Positions 8,273-16,853 of a stretch of 64,000 bases of DNA are shown piece after piece (the stretch's first letter is position 1; every line of letters starts with the position of its first letter). Position numbers and translations under genes: made by a program. The notes beneath the pieces are model-generated. The model did not search any database and was not told the origin of the DNA. It saw only the letters and a program-made list of their open reading frames with translations. The stretch covers positions 3,187,998 to 3,251,997 of the forward strand of contig CP051233.1 of assembly GCA_017792425.1 (NCBI GenBank), given 5' to 3'. The DNA is from Thalassovita sp. (lineage in GTDB: Bacteria > Pseudomonadota > Alphaproteobacteria > Rhodobacterales > Rhodobacteraceae).

Positions 8273-9874
8273 TTATTCTGCCGGAACCACGGAGTTGTCG
8301 GTCGCTACGGCCGGGCTCCGCTTGATGGTCATGAACAGGTTGTAGCACATGATGATTGCGCCGGTGAGGAACATCACACCACCCAGGCCACGCACCACGT
8401 ACATCGGGAACTTGGCGGCCACGGTGTCAGCGAACGAGTTCACCAGGAAGCCGTTGGCATCCACTTCGCGCCACATCAGGCCTTCCATGATGCCGGTCAC
8501 CCACATGGATGCCGCGTACAGGATGATCCCGATGGTCGCCAGCCAGAAGTGCCAGCTGACCAGCGTCAGCGAGTACAGGCGTTCCTTGTTCCACAGCTTG
8601 GGCACCAGGAAGTACAGCGCGCCGAAGGTGATCATGCCGTTCCAGCCCAGCGCGCCCGAATGCACGTGACCGATGGTCCAGTCCGTGTAGTGCGACAGAG
8701 AGTTCACGGCGCGGATCGACATCATCGGGCCTTCGAAGGTGGACATGCCGTAGAAACCGATCGAGATCACCATCATGCGGATCACCGGGTCGGTGCGCAG
8801 CTTGTCCCAGGCGCCCGACAGGGTCATCAGGCCGTTGATCATGCCACCCCAGGACGGCATCCACAGCACGACCGAGAACACCATGCCCAGGGTCGAGGCC
8901 CAGTCAGGCAGCGCGGTGTAGTGCAGGTGGTGCGGACCAGCCCAGATGTAGATGAAGATCAGCGCCCAGAAGTGGATGATCGACAGCTTGTAGGAATAGA
9001 CCGGACGTTCGGCCTGCTTGGGCACGAAGTAATACATCATGCCCAGGAAGCCCGCGGTCAGGAAGAAGCCCACGGCGTTGTGGCCGTACCACCACTGGGT
9101 CATTGCATCCTGCACGCCAGAAAAGACCTGGATGGATTTCGAACCGAACAGCGACACCGGGATCGACAGGTTGTTGACCAGGTGCAGCATCGCGACGGTC
9201 AGGATGAACGACAGGAAGAACCAGTTCGCCACATAGATATGGGGCTCCTTGCGCTTCACGATGGTGCCGACGAACACGGCCAGGTAGGCAACCCAGACAA
9301 TGGTCAGCCAGATGTCCACGTACCATTCAGGTTCCGCGTATTCCTTCGACTGGGTGGCGCCCAGGATATAGCCGGTCGCGGCCAGCACGATCACCAGCTG
9401 ATAGCCCCAGAAAACGAACCAGGACAGGCTGCCGCCCCACAGGCGCGCGGCACTGGTGCGCTGCACGACGTAGAACGAGGTGGCGATCAGCGCGTTGCCG
9501 CCAAATGCGAAAATCACCGCGCTGGTGTGCAGCGGGCGCAGCTTGCCAAAGTTCATGTACCCATAGGCCCAATCAAAGTTGAGCTCGGGGAAGGCCAGCT
9601 GGAATGCGATGAAAGTGCCGACAAGGAATCCGACGACCCCCCACAGCGCGGTTGCGATGACGCCGTAACGCACGACCCCATCCATGTATTCGTTCTGCGA
9701 TGCGGGCTTCTTGGCCTCGCCGGTGTTCCGCAGGACGAACAGGAACGTGATTGCAGCGGCCAGCGCCACCGTAATCGCGTTCACCAAATATGCCACGTCA
9801 CGCGCATAGTTGGCCGCGATCAACGCCAGAAGCGTGACCAGACCAAGCGCGATCAGCTTGATGTAATTTACCAT
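8273..9874 (-). CDS. ccoN: Cbb3-type cytochrome c oxidase subunit I (CcoN)
   Basis: A 533-residue catalytic haem-copper oxidase subunit with about 12-14 membrane helices. It reduces oxygen at a haem b3/CuB centre with very high affinity and pumps protons. Visible histidine motifs include WYGHNAVGF, GPHHLHYTALP (CuB region) and IGHVHSGALGWNG (haem ligands). It heads ccoNOQP and is preceded by an FNR box spaced for class II activation. Confidence 0.97.
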   Translation of the reverse strand: MVNYIKLIALGLVTLLALIAANYARDVAYLVNAITVALAAAITFLFVLRNTGEAKKPASQNEYMDGVVRYGVIATALWGVVGFLVGTFIAFQLAFPELNFDWAYGYMNFGKLRPLHTSAVIFAFGGNALIATSFYVVQRTSAARLWGGSLSWFVFWGYQLVIVLAATGYILGATQSKEYAEPEWYVDIWLTIVWVAYLAVFVGTIVKRKEPHIYVANWFFLSFILTVAMLHLVNNLSIPVSLFGSKSIQVFSGVQDAMTQWWYGHNAVGFFLTAGFLGMMYYFVPKQAERPVYSYKLSIIHFWALIFIYIWAGPHHLHYTALPDWASTLGMVFSVVLWMPSWGGMINGLMTLSGAWDKLRTDPVIRMMVISIGFYGMSTFEGPMMSIRAVNSLSHYTDWTIGHVHSGALGWNGMITFGALYFLVPKLWNKERLYSLTLVSWHFWLATIGIILYAASMWVTGIMEGLMWREVDANGFLVNSFADTVAAKFPMYVVRGLGGVMFLTGAIIMCYNLFMTIKRSPAVATDNSVVPAE

Positions 9875-9970
9875 TTTGCGTCCCTTCGTCTTTTCTTACC
9901 CGCACGATTCGAATGCCGCGCGGGCGGTTTCAGACTGGCTGTTTAATGCGTTCAGTATCTTGTTCCTGCC

Positions 9971-9984
9971 TTGATCTGTGTCAA
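9971..9984 (-). promoter_or_regulatory. FNR/FnrL box upstream of ccoN
   Basis: TTGATCTGTGTCAA fits TTGAY-N4-RTCAA. Its centre (9977.5) lies about 41 bp upstream of a start point near 9936 implied by the minus-strand -10-like CATTAA (9943-9948). That is the class II activator position for FNR proteins. Confidence 0.82.
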
Positions 9985-10002
9985 ACCCCAATGTCGCAGA
10001 AC

Positions 10003-10016
10003 TTGACTAGGGTCAA
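10003..10016 (+). promoter_or_regulatory. FNR/FnrL box upstream of the universal stress gene
   Basis: TTGACTAGGGTCAA is a second exact match to the FnrL consensus, 18 bp from the ccoN-side box. On the plus strand a -10-like TTTAGG (10037-10042) places a start near 10049-10051, so the box centre sits at about -40 for this gene. Confidence 0.78.
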
Positions 10017-10078
10017 AGTGTCTCAAAAACGGGCAGTTTAGGCTGTTCGGATCAGGCGCTTCGCGAAGGGAGAGATCG

Positions 10079-10921
10079 ATGGCCTATAAAAGTTTGTTTT
10101 CCGTACTGACGGACCCCAAGTTCGTCGGGACGGTACTGGAACAGGGGATCGCGCTGGCAAATGCCGGGGATGCCCATTACGACGTGCTGTGCATGGGCGT
10201 GGACCGGACCCAAACCGGGTACTACTATGCCGGCGCCAATGCGATGGTGTTGCAGGAAACCATCTCGCGCGCGCAGGAAGAGGCGCGAGAGGTCGAAAAA
10301 CTGACCCGCGAAACCTTGGGCCGCTCTGAATCCCGCTGGAGCACCGACAGCGGTGTCGCCCAGTTGGCAGACATCGGTCGCCATGTTGCCGGCCACGCCC
10401 GGTTTTCTGATCTTGTGATCCTGCCCAAGCCCTATGGCGAAAAACACGGGGCCGAACTGGAACCGGTGATGGAGGCCGCCTTGTTCGATGGCAAGGTGCC
10501 CGTGCTGGTGCTTCCTGACAATCAGCCCGCGCCGCTGATCTCTCCCAAGACCGCGCTGATCGCCTGGAATGAAAGCAACGAGGCCCTGACAGCCGTCCGC
10601 TCCGCCCTGCCGTTCCTGCAAGAGGCCGAAAACGTCCACGTCGTGGTGATAGACCCGCCGACTCATGGCCCCAGCCGCTCGGATCCGGGCGGGATGTTGT
10701 CGCAGTATCTGGCCCGTCAGGGTGTCCGCGCCGAAATCGACGTGCTGTCGAAAACGCTGCCGCGCGTATCGGACGTGCTGCTGCGACACGCCAAGGACAC
10801 AGAGGCCGAGCTGGTGGTGATGGGCGCCTATGGCCATTCGCGCTTCCGCGAGGCGATCCTGGGCGGCGCCACCCGCTATATGCTGGAACAGGCGGACCTG
10901 CCGGTTCTGATGGCGCATTGA
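10079..10921 (+). CDS. Universal stress protein (tandem-length UspA family)
   Basis: A 280-residue Usp-family protein, about twice a single Usp domain. The N-terminal half is degenerate. The C-terminal half (about residues 155-280) keeps the nucleotide-binding end VMGAYGHSRFREAILGG, the G-x2-G-x9-G type loop. The start has GAAGGGAGAG upstream. Placement under an FNR box, divergent from cbb3 oxidase, suggests induction at low oxygen. Its target is unknown. Confidence 0.88.
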   Translation: MAYKSLFSVLTDPKFVGTVLEQGIALANAGDAHYDVLCMGVDRTQTGYYYAGANAMVLQETISRAQEEAREVEKLTRETLGRSESRWSTDSGVAQLADIGRHVAGHARFSDLVILPKPYGEKHGAELEPVMEAALFDGKVPVLVLPDNQPAPLISPKTALIAWNESNEALTAVRSALPFLQEAENVHVVVIDPPTHGPSRSDPGGMLSQYLARQGVRAEIDVLSKTLPRVSDVLLRHAKDTEAELVVMGAYGHSRFREAILGGATRYMLEQADLPVLMAH

Positions 10922-10935
10922 CCGTTTACAAACCC

Positions 10936-10961
10936 ACAAGAGGCGCCTTGGCGCCTCTTGT
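10936..10961 (+). terminator. Rho-independent terminator after the usp gene
   Basis: A perfect stem of ACAAGAGGCGCC (10936-10947) with GGCGCCTCTTGT (10950-10961) is followed by CATTT. It lies 15 bases after the usp stop. Confidence 0.75.
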
Positions 10962-10998
10962 CATTTCAGATCCGCACTGCACCCGAAAGGAGCGTGAA

Positions 10999-11154
10999 AT
11001 GGGACTGCAAGTACTCGTTCAACTCGGCCTGTTCCTGGCCCTTCTGTTCGGCGGCATCGGTGTGCTGCTGGCAGGGCTGGGATTGATGAAATGGGGCAAC
11101 GGCCAAGAATTGAAAGGCCAGGCAGCCGAGGCGGAGGCCCGGAAAAAGACCTGA
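10999..11154 (+). CDS. Small single-helix membrane protein, function unknown
   Basis: A 51-residue protein (MGLQVLVQLG...). The first 30 residues form one Leu/Gly-rich membrane helix, followed by a charged tail ending AEAEARKKT. AAAGGAG lies 6 bases before the ATG at 10999, which decides this start over a longer frame. It lies between usp and fnrL, so it may share their low-oxygen expression. I do not recognise the family. Confidence 0.65.
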   Translation: MGLQVLVQLGLFLALLFGGIGVLLAGLGLMKWGNGQELKGQAAEAEARKKT

Positions 11155-11224
11155 AGGGAATCGTACGTTTCACGCCCCGGCGTGTACGAGTTGACAGGTT
11201 AGCCGTTCGTTGCACCAACGGGCG

Positions 11225-11971
11225 TCAGGCGAACATTCCGCCGTCGCTGTCGTCCCCGGCCTCTTCCATCAGGCGGGTGAAATCCGGCACGGTGACGTGC
11301 CGCTTGCCTTCCAGATGGATCACCCCGTCGCGTTTCAGGGCCGAAATCTGGCGGCTGACGGTTTCCAGTGTCAGGCCCAGATAGTCCGCCATCGCCTCGC
11401 GGGTCAGGGGCAGATCGAACGCCAATTCCCCCTGCGCGGGCCTTAAATTCAAGGTCGCATCGCGCCGGGCGATGATCGACAGCAAAGACGCGATTTTCTC
11501 TCGCGCGGTCTTGCGGCCCAGCACCAGCATCCATTCGCGCGCGGCATCCAGCTCATCCAGCGTCATCTCCAGCAGGCGCTGCGCGATATGCGGCGTGCGC
11601 ACCATCAGCGATTCGAACGGTTTCTTGCGAAAGCAGCACATCACCAGATCGGTGGTGGCGATCACATCATAAGCCGACCCCTCCCGCCCCGGCCGCCCCA
11701 CGAAGTCGCTGGGCAACAGCAGCCCCACCATCTGAGTCCGCCCATCTTCCATGGTCTGCGTCAGCGTCGCGATACCCGACACCACCGATCCCACGAAATC
11801 CATCTTGTCGCCGGACCAGATCACCGTCTGGCCCGCCTCGAAGCTGCGGTAATACTTGATGTTTTCCAGCTCTTCCAATTCGGGCGCTTCGCACCGGGCG
11901 CACACAGCCCTGTGGCGAATGGGACAATCCCCGCACTCATGATGATGAGAAAGCGTTTCGTCTTGCAGCAT
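11225..11971 (-). CDS. fnrL: Oxygen-sensing Crp/Fnr-family regulator FnrL
   Basis: A 248-residue Fnr-type activator with an oxygen-labile [4Fe-4S] cluster. Cysteines at 13, 16, 24 and 27, plus Cys112/113, supply the ligands expected of FNR. A cyclic-nucleotide-binding-like domain (about 30-140) and dimer helix precede a winged helix with ETVSRQISALKRDG. The E..SR residues there read the TTGA half-site. It is divergent from hemN with an FNR box in the shared gap, 18 bp from its own start codon, which suggests autorepression. Confidence 0.93.
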   Translation of the reverse strand: MLQDETLSHHHECGDCPIRHRAVCARCEAPELEELENIKYYRSFEAGQTVIWSGDKMDFVGSVVSGIATLTQTMEDGRTQMVGLLLPSDFVGRPGREGSAYDVIATTDLVMCCFRKKPFESLMVRTPHIAQRLLEMTLDELDAAREWMLVLGRKTAREKIASLLSIIARRDATLNLRPAQGELAFDLPLTREAMADYLGLTLETVSRQISALKRDGVIHLEGKRHVTVPDFTRLMEEAGDDSDGGMFA

Positions 11972-11988
11972 GTTGTTCCGTCGCGCGC

Positions 11989-12002
11989 TTGATTTGGGTC
12001 AA
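11989..12002 (+). promoter_or_regulatory. FNR/FnrL box between fnrL and hemN
   Basis: TTGATTTGGGTCAA fits the FnrL consensus. Its centre (11995.5) would place a class II hemN start point near 12037, two bases before the hemN ATG. For fnrL it lies right upstream of the coding region. Confidence 0.82.
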
Positions 12003-12038
12003 GGAGACCCACACCTGTTTCCTCTACAGGCTAGGCGT

Positions 12039-13394
12039 ATGGAAACGAAAACGCAACTCGCTAAACTTGGGCTGTTTGACGCAAAGGTACCTCGCTACAC
12101 GAGCTACCCAACGGCACCCCATTTCTCCAACAACGTCTCTGGGGCCGATTTTGGCAACTGGATCAAAGGGATAAAGCCGTATACGGATATATCTCTTTAT
12201 CTGCATGTGCCTTTTTGTCGCCGGTTGTGCTGGTTCTGCGCCTGCCGGACCCAAGGCACCCAATCCGATTCGCCAATCCGCGCCTACCTGGAAACCCTCA
12301 AGGCCGAGTTGCTGCTGCTGAAGCGCGATTTGCCCGAAGGTGTGCGCCTGAACCGGCTGCATTGGGGCGGTGGGACACCCACTCTGCTCAGCGCAGAGAT
12401 GATGACGGACCTGACCGAGGCCATCCACGATGTTGCGCCTTTTGCTGAAAATTATGAATTCTCGGTTGAAATCGATCCAAATGAAATCGACGATTCCCGC
12501 CTGAAGGCGCTAGCCGCCGCCGGGATGAACCGCGCCTCGATCGGGGTGCAGGATTTCGACGAGGAGATCCAGAAAACCATTGGTCGCCTGCAAGGCTATG
12601 ACATCACGCGTGACGCGGTCGAGGCGATCCGTTCGCACGGCGTCTACAGTCTGAACGCCGATATCCTGTACGGCCTGCCGCACCAGTCCAACGAACGCAT
12701 CACCGAAAGCGTGCAAAAGCTGCTGGCCCTCAGCCCCGACCGCGTGGCGCTGTACGGCTATGCCCACGTCCCGTGGATGGCCAAGCGCCAGCAGATGATC
12801 CCATCGGATGCCCTGCCCACCCCACAGGAACGGTTGGAACTGTTTGAAACAGCCCGCCGCCTGTTCGTCTGGGATAACTATGCCGAAATCGGGATAGACC
12901 ACTTCGCCACCCAGCTGGACGGCCTGACCATCGCTCAGAAAACCGGTAAACTGCGTCGCAACTTCCAGGGCTACACGGACGACACGTCAGAGGTTCTGGT
13001 CGGCATCGGGGCTTCCTCGATCTCTCGGTTCCCGCAGGGCTATGCGCAGAACGCTGCCGCCACTGGCGCGCATACCGCCGCGATCCGCGAAGGACGCTAT
13101 TCCACCTCTCGGGGGCACAAGTTCACCGGCGAGGACAAGCTGCGTTCGCGGATTATCGAGATGCTGATGTGCGATTTCCGCACCTTCAACGATGAATTGC
13201 GGGATACCTTCCAGCTGCAGCAGTCCGCGCTGGACCGGATGTACAGCGTTGCCAAGTCAGAGTTCCCGGGTATGCTGGAACAGACCACAGAGGGCCTGTA
13301 CATCCCGGTCGAAGCGCGCCCGCTGACCCGGATGATCGCGCGCGCCTTTGATGGCTATGACCTCAGCAAGGCGGGGCATTCCTCGGCCATCTGA
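12039..13394 (+). CDS. hemN: Oxygen-independent coproporphyrinogen III dehydrogenase
   Basis: A 451-residue radical-SAM enzyme that decarboxylates coproporphyrinogen III to protoporphyrinogen IX without oxygen. The [4Fe-4S] motif is CRRLCWFCAC (Cys60, Cys64, Cys67, with Cys69 as in HemN), preceded by YLHVPF. Later blocks include HWGGGTPTLL and the C-terminal HemN segment. I start it at METKTQ; the reading frame continues upstream but overlaps the FNR box. The Shine-Dalgarno is weak. Low-oxygen induction by FnrL fits its role. Confidence 0.95.
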   Translation: METKTQLAKLGLFDAKVPRYTSYPTAPHFSNNVSGADFGNWIKGIKPYTDISLYLHVPFCRRLCWFCACRTQGTQSDSPIRAYLETLKAELLLLKRDLPEGVRLNRLHWGGGTPTLLSAEMMTDLTEAIHDVAPFAENYEFSVEIDPNEIDDSRLKALAAAGMNRASIGVQDFDEEIQKTIGRLQGYDITRDAVEAIRSHGVYSLNADILYGLPHQSNERITESVQKLLALSPDRVALYGYAHVPWMAKRQQMIPSDALPTPQERLELFETARRLFVWDNYAEIGIDHFATQLDGLTIAQKTGKLRRNFQGYTDDTSEVLVGIGASSISRFPQGYAQNAAATGAHTAAIREGRYSTSRGHKFTGEDKLRSRIIEMLMCDFRTFNDELRDTFQLQQSALDRMYSVAKSEFPGMLEQTTEGLYIPVEARPLTRMIARAFDGYDLSKAGHSSAI

Positions 13395-13415
13395 TCCGGC
13401 GAAAGGGGGCGGACG

Positions 13416-14324
13416 ATGCGGATCGCCACCTTCAACCTGCAGAACCTGCGCCTGCGCGGTTCCCGTCTGGACGGGGCCCGCGATTCCGACATGCCCGAGG
13501 ATACCGTTCCGGGCGCCGACGCCCTGGACGACGAGGACCGTCGCCTTGGCGCACAGGTGATCCGCGACACCCGGGCCGATGTGATCGCCCTGCAAGAGGT
13601 GTTTGACAGGGACACGCTGGATCATTTCCATGACCACTACCTTACCCCGCTCGGCGTTACCTATTCCTATCGGCTGTGCTTGCCCGGGAATGACGGACGC
13701 GGGTTGGATGTTGCGGTGATGTCCCGGCTGCCGTTCGCACAGGTCCAAAGCCACGCCGATGAAACGCCCCGCTCCTTGGGCGTCGCCTTGCCGGACCAGC
13801 CCGACGACGAACCGCTGTTCAGGCGGGACGTGCTGAAGGTGACGATCGCGGGGCTGACGCTGTTCATCTGCCACCTGAAGGCCCCTTACCCCGAGACCGG
13901 GCGCACATGGTCCATCCGCCGAGCCGAAGCGCAGGGGCTGCGGCATCTGGTGCAACGCGACTGCCCCGGCGCAGGAGATATGTGGCTGATCCTTGGCGAT
14001 CTGAACGAACCCGTGCGCAGCCCCGACCGCCCGCGCGTGATCACCGTGATAGAGGACATCGCCGTGGACCTGCTGGCACGCCTGCCGCAGCCGGAACGCT
14101 GGTCATGGCACAATCCGCATCTGCATCTGTATGGCCGTCCCGACGCGATGCTGGCCAGTCCTGCCTTGGCCAATCGTTATCCTGACGCCATACCGGACAT
14201 CATCCGCGAAGGCATGGGCTTGGAGGCGCATCGCAACACCGGCCCCCATCTGGCGCAGGTCGGACATCACCGCCCACACGCCAGCGACCACGCCGCCGTG
14301 GTGATAGAGTTTCCGGGCCTGTAG
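13416..14324 (+). CDS. Endonuclease/exonuclease/phosphatase family protein
   Basis: A 302-residue EEP-superfamily metallohydrolase. It starts MRIATFNLQNL and has VIALQEVFD (catalytic Glu), then CHLKAPY, LGDLNEP (Asp/Asn pair) and a final SDHAAVVIEF (Asp-His). These are the canonical active-site blocks. The substrate (nucleic acid or phospholipid/inositol phosphate) cannot be told from sequence. AAAGGGGG lies upstream. It is 21 bases after hemN and converges on era. Confidence 0.87.
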   Translation: MRIATFNLQNLRLRGSRLDGARDSDMPEDTVPGADALDDEDRRLGAQVIRDTRADVIALQEVFDRDTLDHFHDHYLTPLGVTYSYRLCLPGNDGRGLDVAVMSRLPFAQVQSHADETPRSLGVALPDQPDDEPLFRRDVLKVTIAGLTLFICHLKAPYPETGRTWSIRRAEAQGLRHLVQRDCPGAGDMWLILGDLNEPVRSPDRPRVITVIEDIAVDLLARLPQPERWSWHNPHLHLYGRPDAMLASPALANRYPDAIPDIIREGMGLEAHRNTGPHLAQVGHHRPHASDHAAVVIEFPGL

Positions 14325-14332
14325 ATCAGCCG

Positions 14333-15241
14333 TCAGCCGTTCCCATCGCGGAAATCAAGGCCCATCTCGGAATAGCGTTCGGCCTCTTCCAGCCAATTTT
14401 CGCGCACTTTCACCTGCAGGAACAGGTGAATGCGGCGGCCCAGGAATTCCTCCAGCTCTTGCCGGGCCGCTTGACTGACGGACTTGATGGTTTCGCCCTT
14501 CTTGCCCAGGATGATCCCCTTGTGGCCATCGCGGCTGACATAAACCACCTGGTCAATCCGCGCCGATCCGTCCTTGCGCTCTTCCCAGTTCTCTGTTTCC
14601 ACGGTCAACTGGTAGGGCAATTCCTGGTGCAGGCGCAGGGTCAATTTCTCCCGGGTGATTTCCGCCGCGATCATCCGCATCGGCAAGTCGGCGATCTGGT
14701 CTTCAGGATATAGCCACGGGCTTTCGGGCAGTTGCGCGGCCAGCCATTTGCGCAGGTCATCCACGCCATGCCCCCGTTCGGCAGAGATCATGAAGGTCTT
14801 TTCAAAGGCGAAGCGCTCATTGATCGCCTTGGACAGCGCCAGAAGGTCTTCGGCCTTGACCCGGTCGATCTTGTTGATGGCCAGCGCGATCTTGCGTCCC
14901 TTGCCCAGATCGTTCAGCCCCTCAAGGATACTTTCCACGCCCTCGGTGATGCCGCGATGCGCCTCTACCAGCAGCACGACGACATCGGCATCCGCAGCCC
15001 CGCCCCACGCCGCCGCCACCATCGCGCGGTCCAGCCGGCGGCGGGGTTTGAACAGGCCCGGAGTGTCCACGAACACGATTTGCGCCTCGCCTTCCATCGC
15101 AACGCCGCGAATGCGGGCGCGGGTGGTCTGCACCTTGTGCGTCACGATGGACACTTTCGCCCCCACCATGCGGTTGGTCAGTGTGGACTTGCCGGCGTTC
15201 GGCTCTCCGATCAGGGCAACGAAGCCTGCGCGCGTAGTCAT
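14333..15241 (-). CDS. era: GTPase Era
   Basis: A 302-residue GTPase that binds 16S rRNA and acts in 30S assembly. G1 is GEPNAGKST, G3 is DTPG, G4 is NKID, and a C-terminal KH domain ends in VKVRENW. I take the second ATG (15241), since AGGAG is 8 bases from it and only 2 bases from the first ATG at 15247. It is the last of a minus-strand run lepB-rnc-transporter-era. Confidence 0.96.
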   Translation of the reverse strand: MTTRAGFVALIGEPNAGKSTLTNRMVGAKVSIVTHKVQTTRARIRGVAMEGEAQIVFVDTPGLFKPRRRLDRAMVAAAWGGAADADVVVLLVEAHRGITEGVESILEGLNDLGKGRKIALAINKIDRVKAEDLLALSKAINERFAFEKTFMISAERGHGVDDLRKWLAAQLPESPWLYPEDQIADLPMRMIAAEITREKLTLRLHQELPYQLTVETENWEERKDGSARIDQVVYVSRDGHKGIILGKKGETIKSVSQAARQELEEFLGRRIHLFLQVKVRENWLEEAERYSEMGLDFRDGNG

Positions 15242-15294
15242 GGACATCTCTCCTAGCTCAGGTTCCGCGCAATAGCGGAAAACCCGACGGGCCG

Positions 15295-16167
15295 CTAGAC
15301 CGCTTTGCGTTGGCGCAGCAGCGAATACAGCCCGCTTGCCACGATCACAGCCCCACCTAACAACGTCAACTGGTCTGGGCGTTCCCCGAACACCAGAACC
15401 GCTAAAACCAAGGCGAATACCAATCGCGTGTAGCGAAAGGGCGCGACGAACCCGATCTCGCCGCTGCGCATCGCCTGGGTCAGCGCGCCATAAGCCAGCA
15501 CACCAACTGCGGACGCCCCGGCCAGTCGCAACAAGACGAATACGCCGGGCGCGGCCAAGCTTTCACCCCGAGCGACGGACAGCACCACACCGGCCAGTGA
15601 TACCACGGCAAAGCCAAGCGTGCCCAATTGCGCCATGGACATCGTGGCCGGGCTGGCCCGCGTGGCCAGATCGCGCCCGGCAAAGCCGATCATGCCCAGA
15701 ACGGCAAAGACAGAGGTCACCTGAAAACTGCCCGGTAGCGGGCGCAGGATCAGCAGCACGCCGGCGAACCCCACCGCCATCGCCAGCCACCGCCGCCAAC
15801 CCACGGTTTCACCAAACACCAGCACCGCCCCCAGCGCCACGACAAGGGGTGTGGCTTGCAATATCGCCGAAGTACTGGCCAACGGCGTCATCGCCAGCGC
15901 AAGCGCATAAAACAGCCGTCCACCCAGTTCGAAACCGGAGCGGATCAGCAAGGGTGTTGTCAACATCGCCGGGTGCCAGATCCGTTCCCGCCGGATGACG
16001 GACAGTACCGCGAACAACCCCATACCCATCGCGCCAAACAGGAACAGCGCCTGTCCTGCCGGGTGGTGCTGGCTGGCGGATTTGTACAGGACATCCTCGA
16101 CCGCGAAGGCGGCCATCGCCAGCACCATGAACACGGCGCCACGCAGGTTGGCGTCCTTCGGGGTCAC
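15295..16167 (-). CDS. DMT-superfamily (EamA) transporter
   Basis: A 290-residue protein with ten predicted membrane helices in two EamA repeats (about residues 8-140 and 150-285). A conserved EDVLYKSAS lies in the first repeat. The GTG start overlaps the rnc stop (GTGA). It is inserted between rnc and era, which are adjacent in many bacteria. Substrate is unknown. Confidence 0.87.
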   Translation of the reverse strand: MTPKDANLRGAVFMVLAMAAFAVEDVLYKSASQHHPAGQALFLFGAMGMGLFAVLSVIRRERIWHPAMLTTPLLIRSGFELGGRLFYALALAMTPLASTSAILQATPLVVALGAVLVFGETVGWRRWLAMAVGFAGVLLILRPLPGSFQVTSVFAVLGMIGFAGRDLATRASPATMSMAQLGTLGFAVVSLAGVVLSVARGESLAAPGVFVLLRLAGASAVGVLAYGALTQAMRSGEIGFVAPFRYTRLVFALVLAVLVFGERPDQLTLLGGAVIVASGLYSLLRQRKAV

Positions 16168-16853
16168 CCGTCCTCGCCGGTCAGCCGTTGCAGCAGGGCC
16201 TTGGCCGCGGCCTGTTCGGCCAGTCGCTTGGACCCGGCTGTGGCCTGTGCCTGCTCTCCGCTTTCCAGGATTGCAGCGATCGTGAATTCGGGCGCATGGT
16301 CAGGCCCTTGCCGCCTGAGTTCGGAATAGCTGGGGGGCTGCTGACCGCGCGCCTGCGCCCATTCCTGCAGGCTAGTCTTGGCATCGCGGGCGTCGGTTTC
16401 GACCTTGTCTATACGCTTGCCCCACAGTTCCAGGACCAGTACGCGCGCCGGTTCAAACCCGCCATCCAGATAGACCGCCGCAATCACCGCTTCCATCGCG
16501 TCGCCCAGCAACGCCTGCTTGCGCCGACCGCCTGACAGCATCTCCGACCGGCCCAGTTTCAGGACTTCGCCCAGACCGATCTGGCGGGCCACGTCGGCGC
16601 AGGTTTCCTTGCGCACAAGCGCGTTGAACCGCGGGGCCAATTGCCCTTCGCTGGCGCCCTTGTCCTTGGCCAGCAGCGCCTCGGCCATCACCAGACCCAG
16701 CACGCGGTCGCCCAGGAATTCCAGCCGCTGGTTGTCCTTGCGTGAAGGTGAGGAAACCGAAGAATGCGTCACCGCACGCAGCAGTAGTTCAGGCCGCCGA
16801 AACCCGTAGCCGATCCGCGCCTCGAAGGCCTGGAGATCTGCAGAAAGCTTCAC
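16164..16853 (-). CDS. rnc: Ribonuclease III
   Basis: A 229-residue double-strand-specific RNase that processes rRNA precursors and structured mRNAs. The catalytic signature NQRLEFLGDRVL is intact, the second acidic site is in DAMEAVIAAVYLDGG, and a dsRNA-binding domain fills the last 70 residues. I choose the GTG start (KLSADLQAF) because it overlaps the lepB stop as GTGA and has AAGGGG 6 bases upstream; a longer frame lacks support. Confidence 0.95.
   Translation of the reverse strand: MKLSADLQAFEARIGYGFRRPELLLRAVTHSSVSSPSRKDNQRLEFLGDRVLGLVMAEALLAKDKGASEGQLAPRFNALVRKETCADVARQIGLGEVLKLGRSEMLSGGRRKQALLGDAMEAVIAAVYLDGGFEPARVLVLELWGKRIDKVETDARDAKTSLQEWAQARGQQPPSYSELRRQGPDHAPEFTIAAILESGEQAQATAGSKRLAEQAAAKALLQRLTGEDG

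Noticed and set aside
8258..9946. A 562-codon plus-strand frame antisense to ccoN
   Set aside because: ccoN is certain on the minus strand, and the opposite frame has low-complexity His/Gln/Arg composition typical of a shadow.
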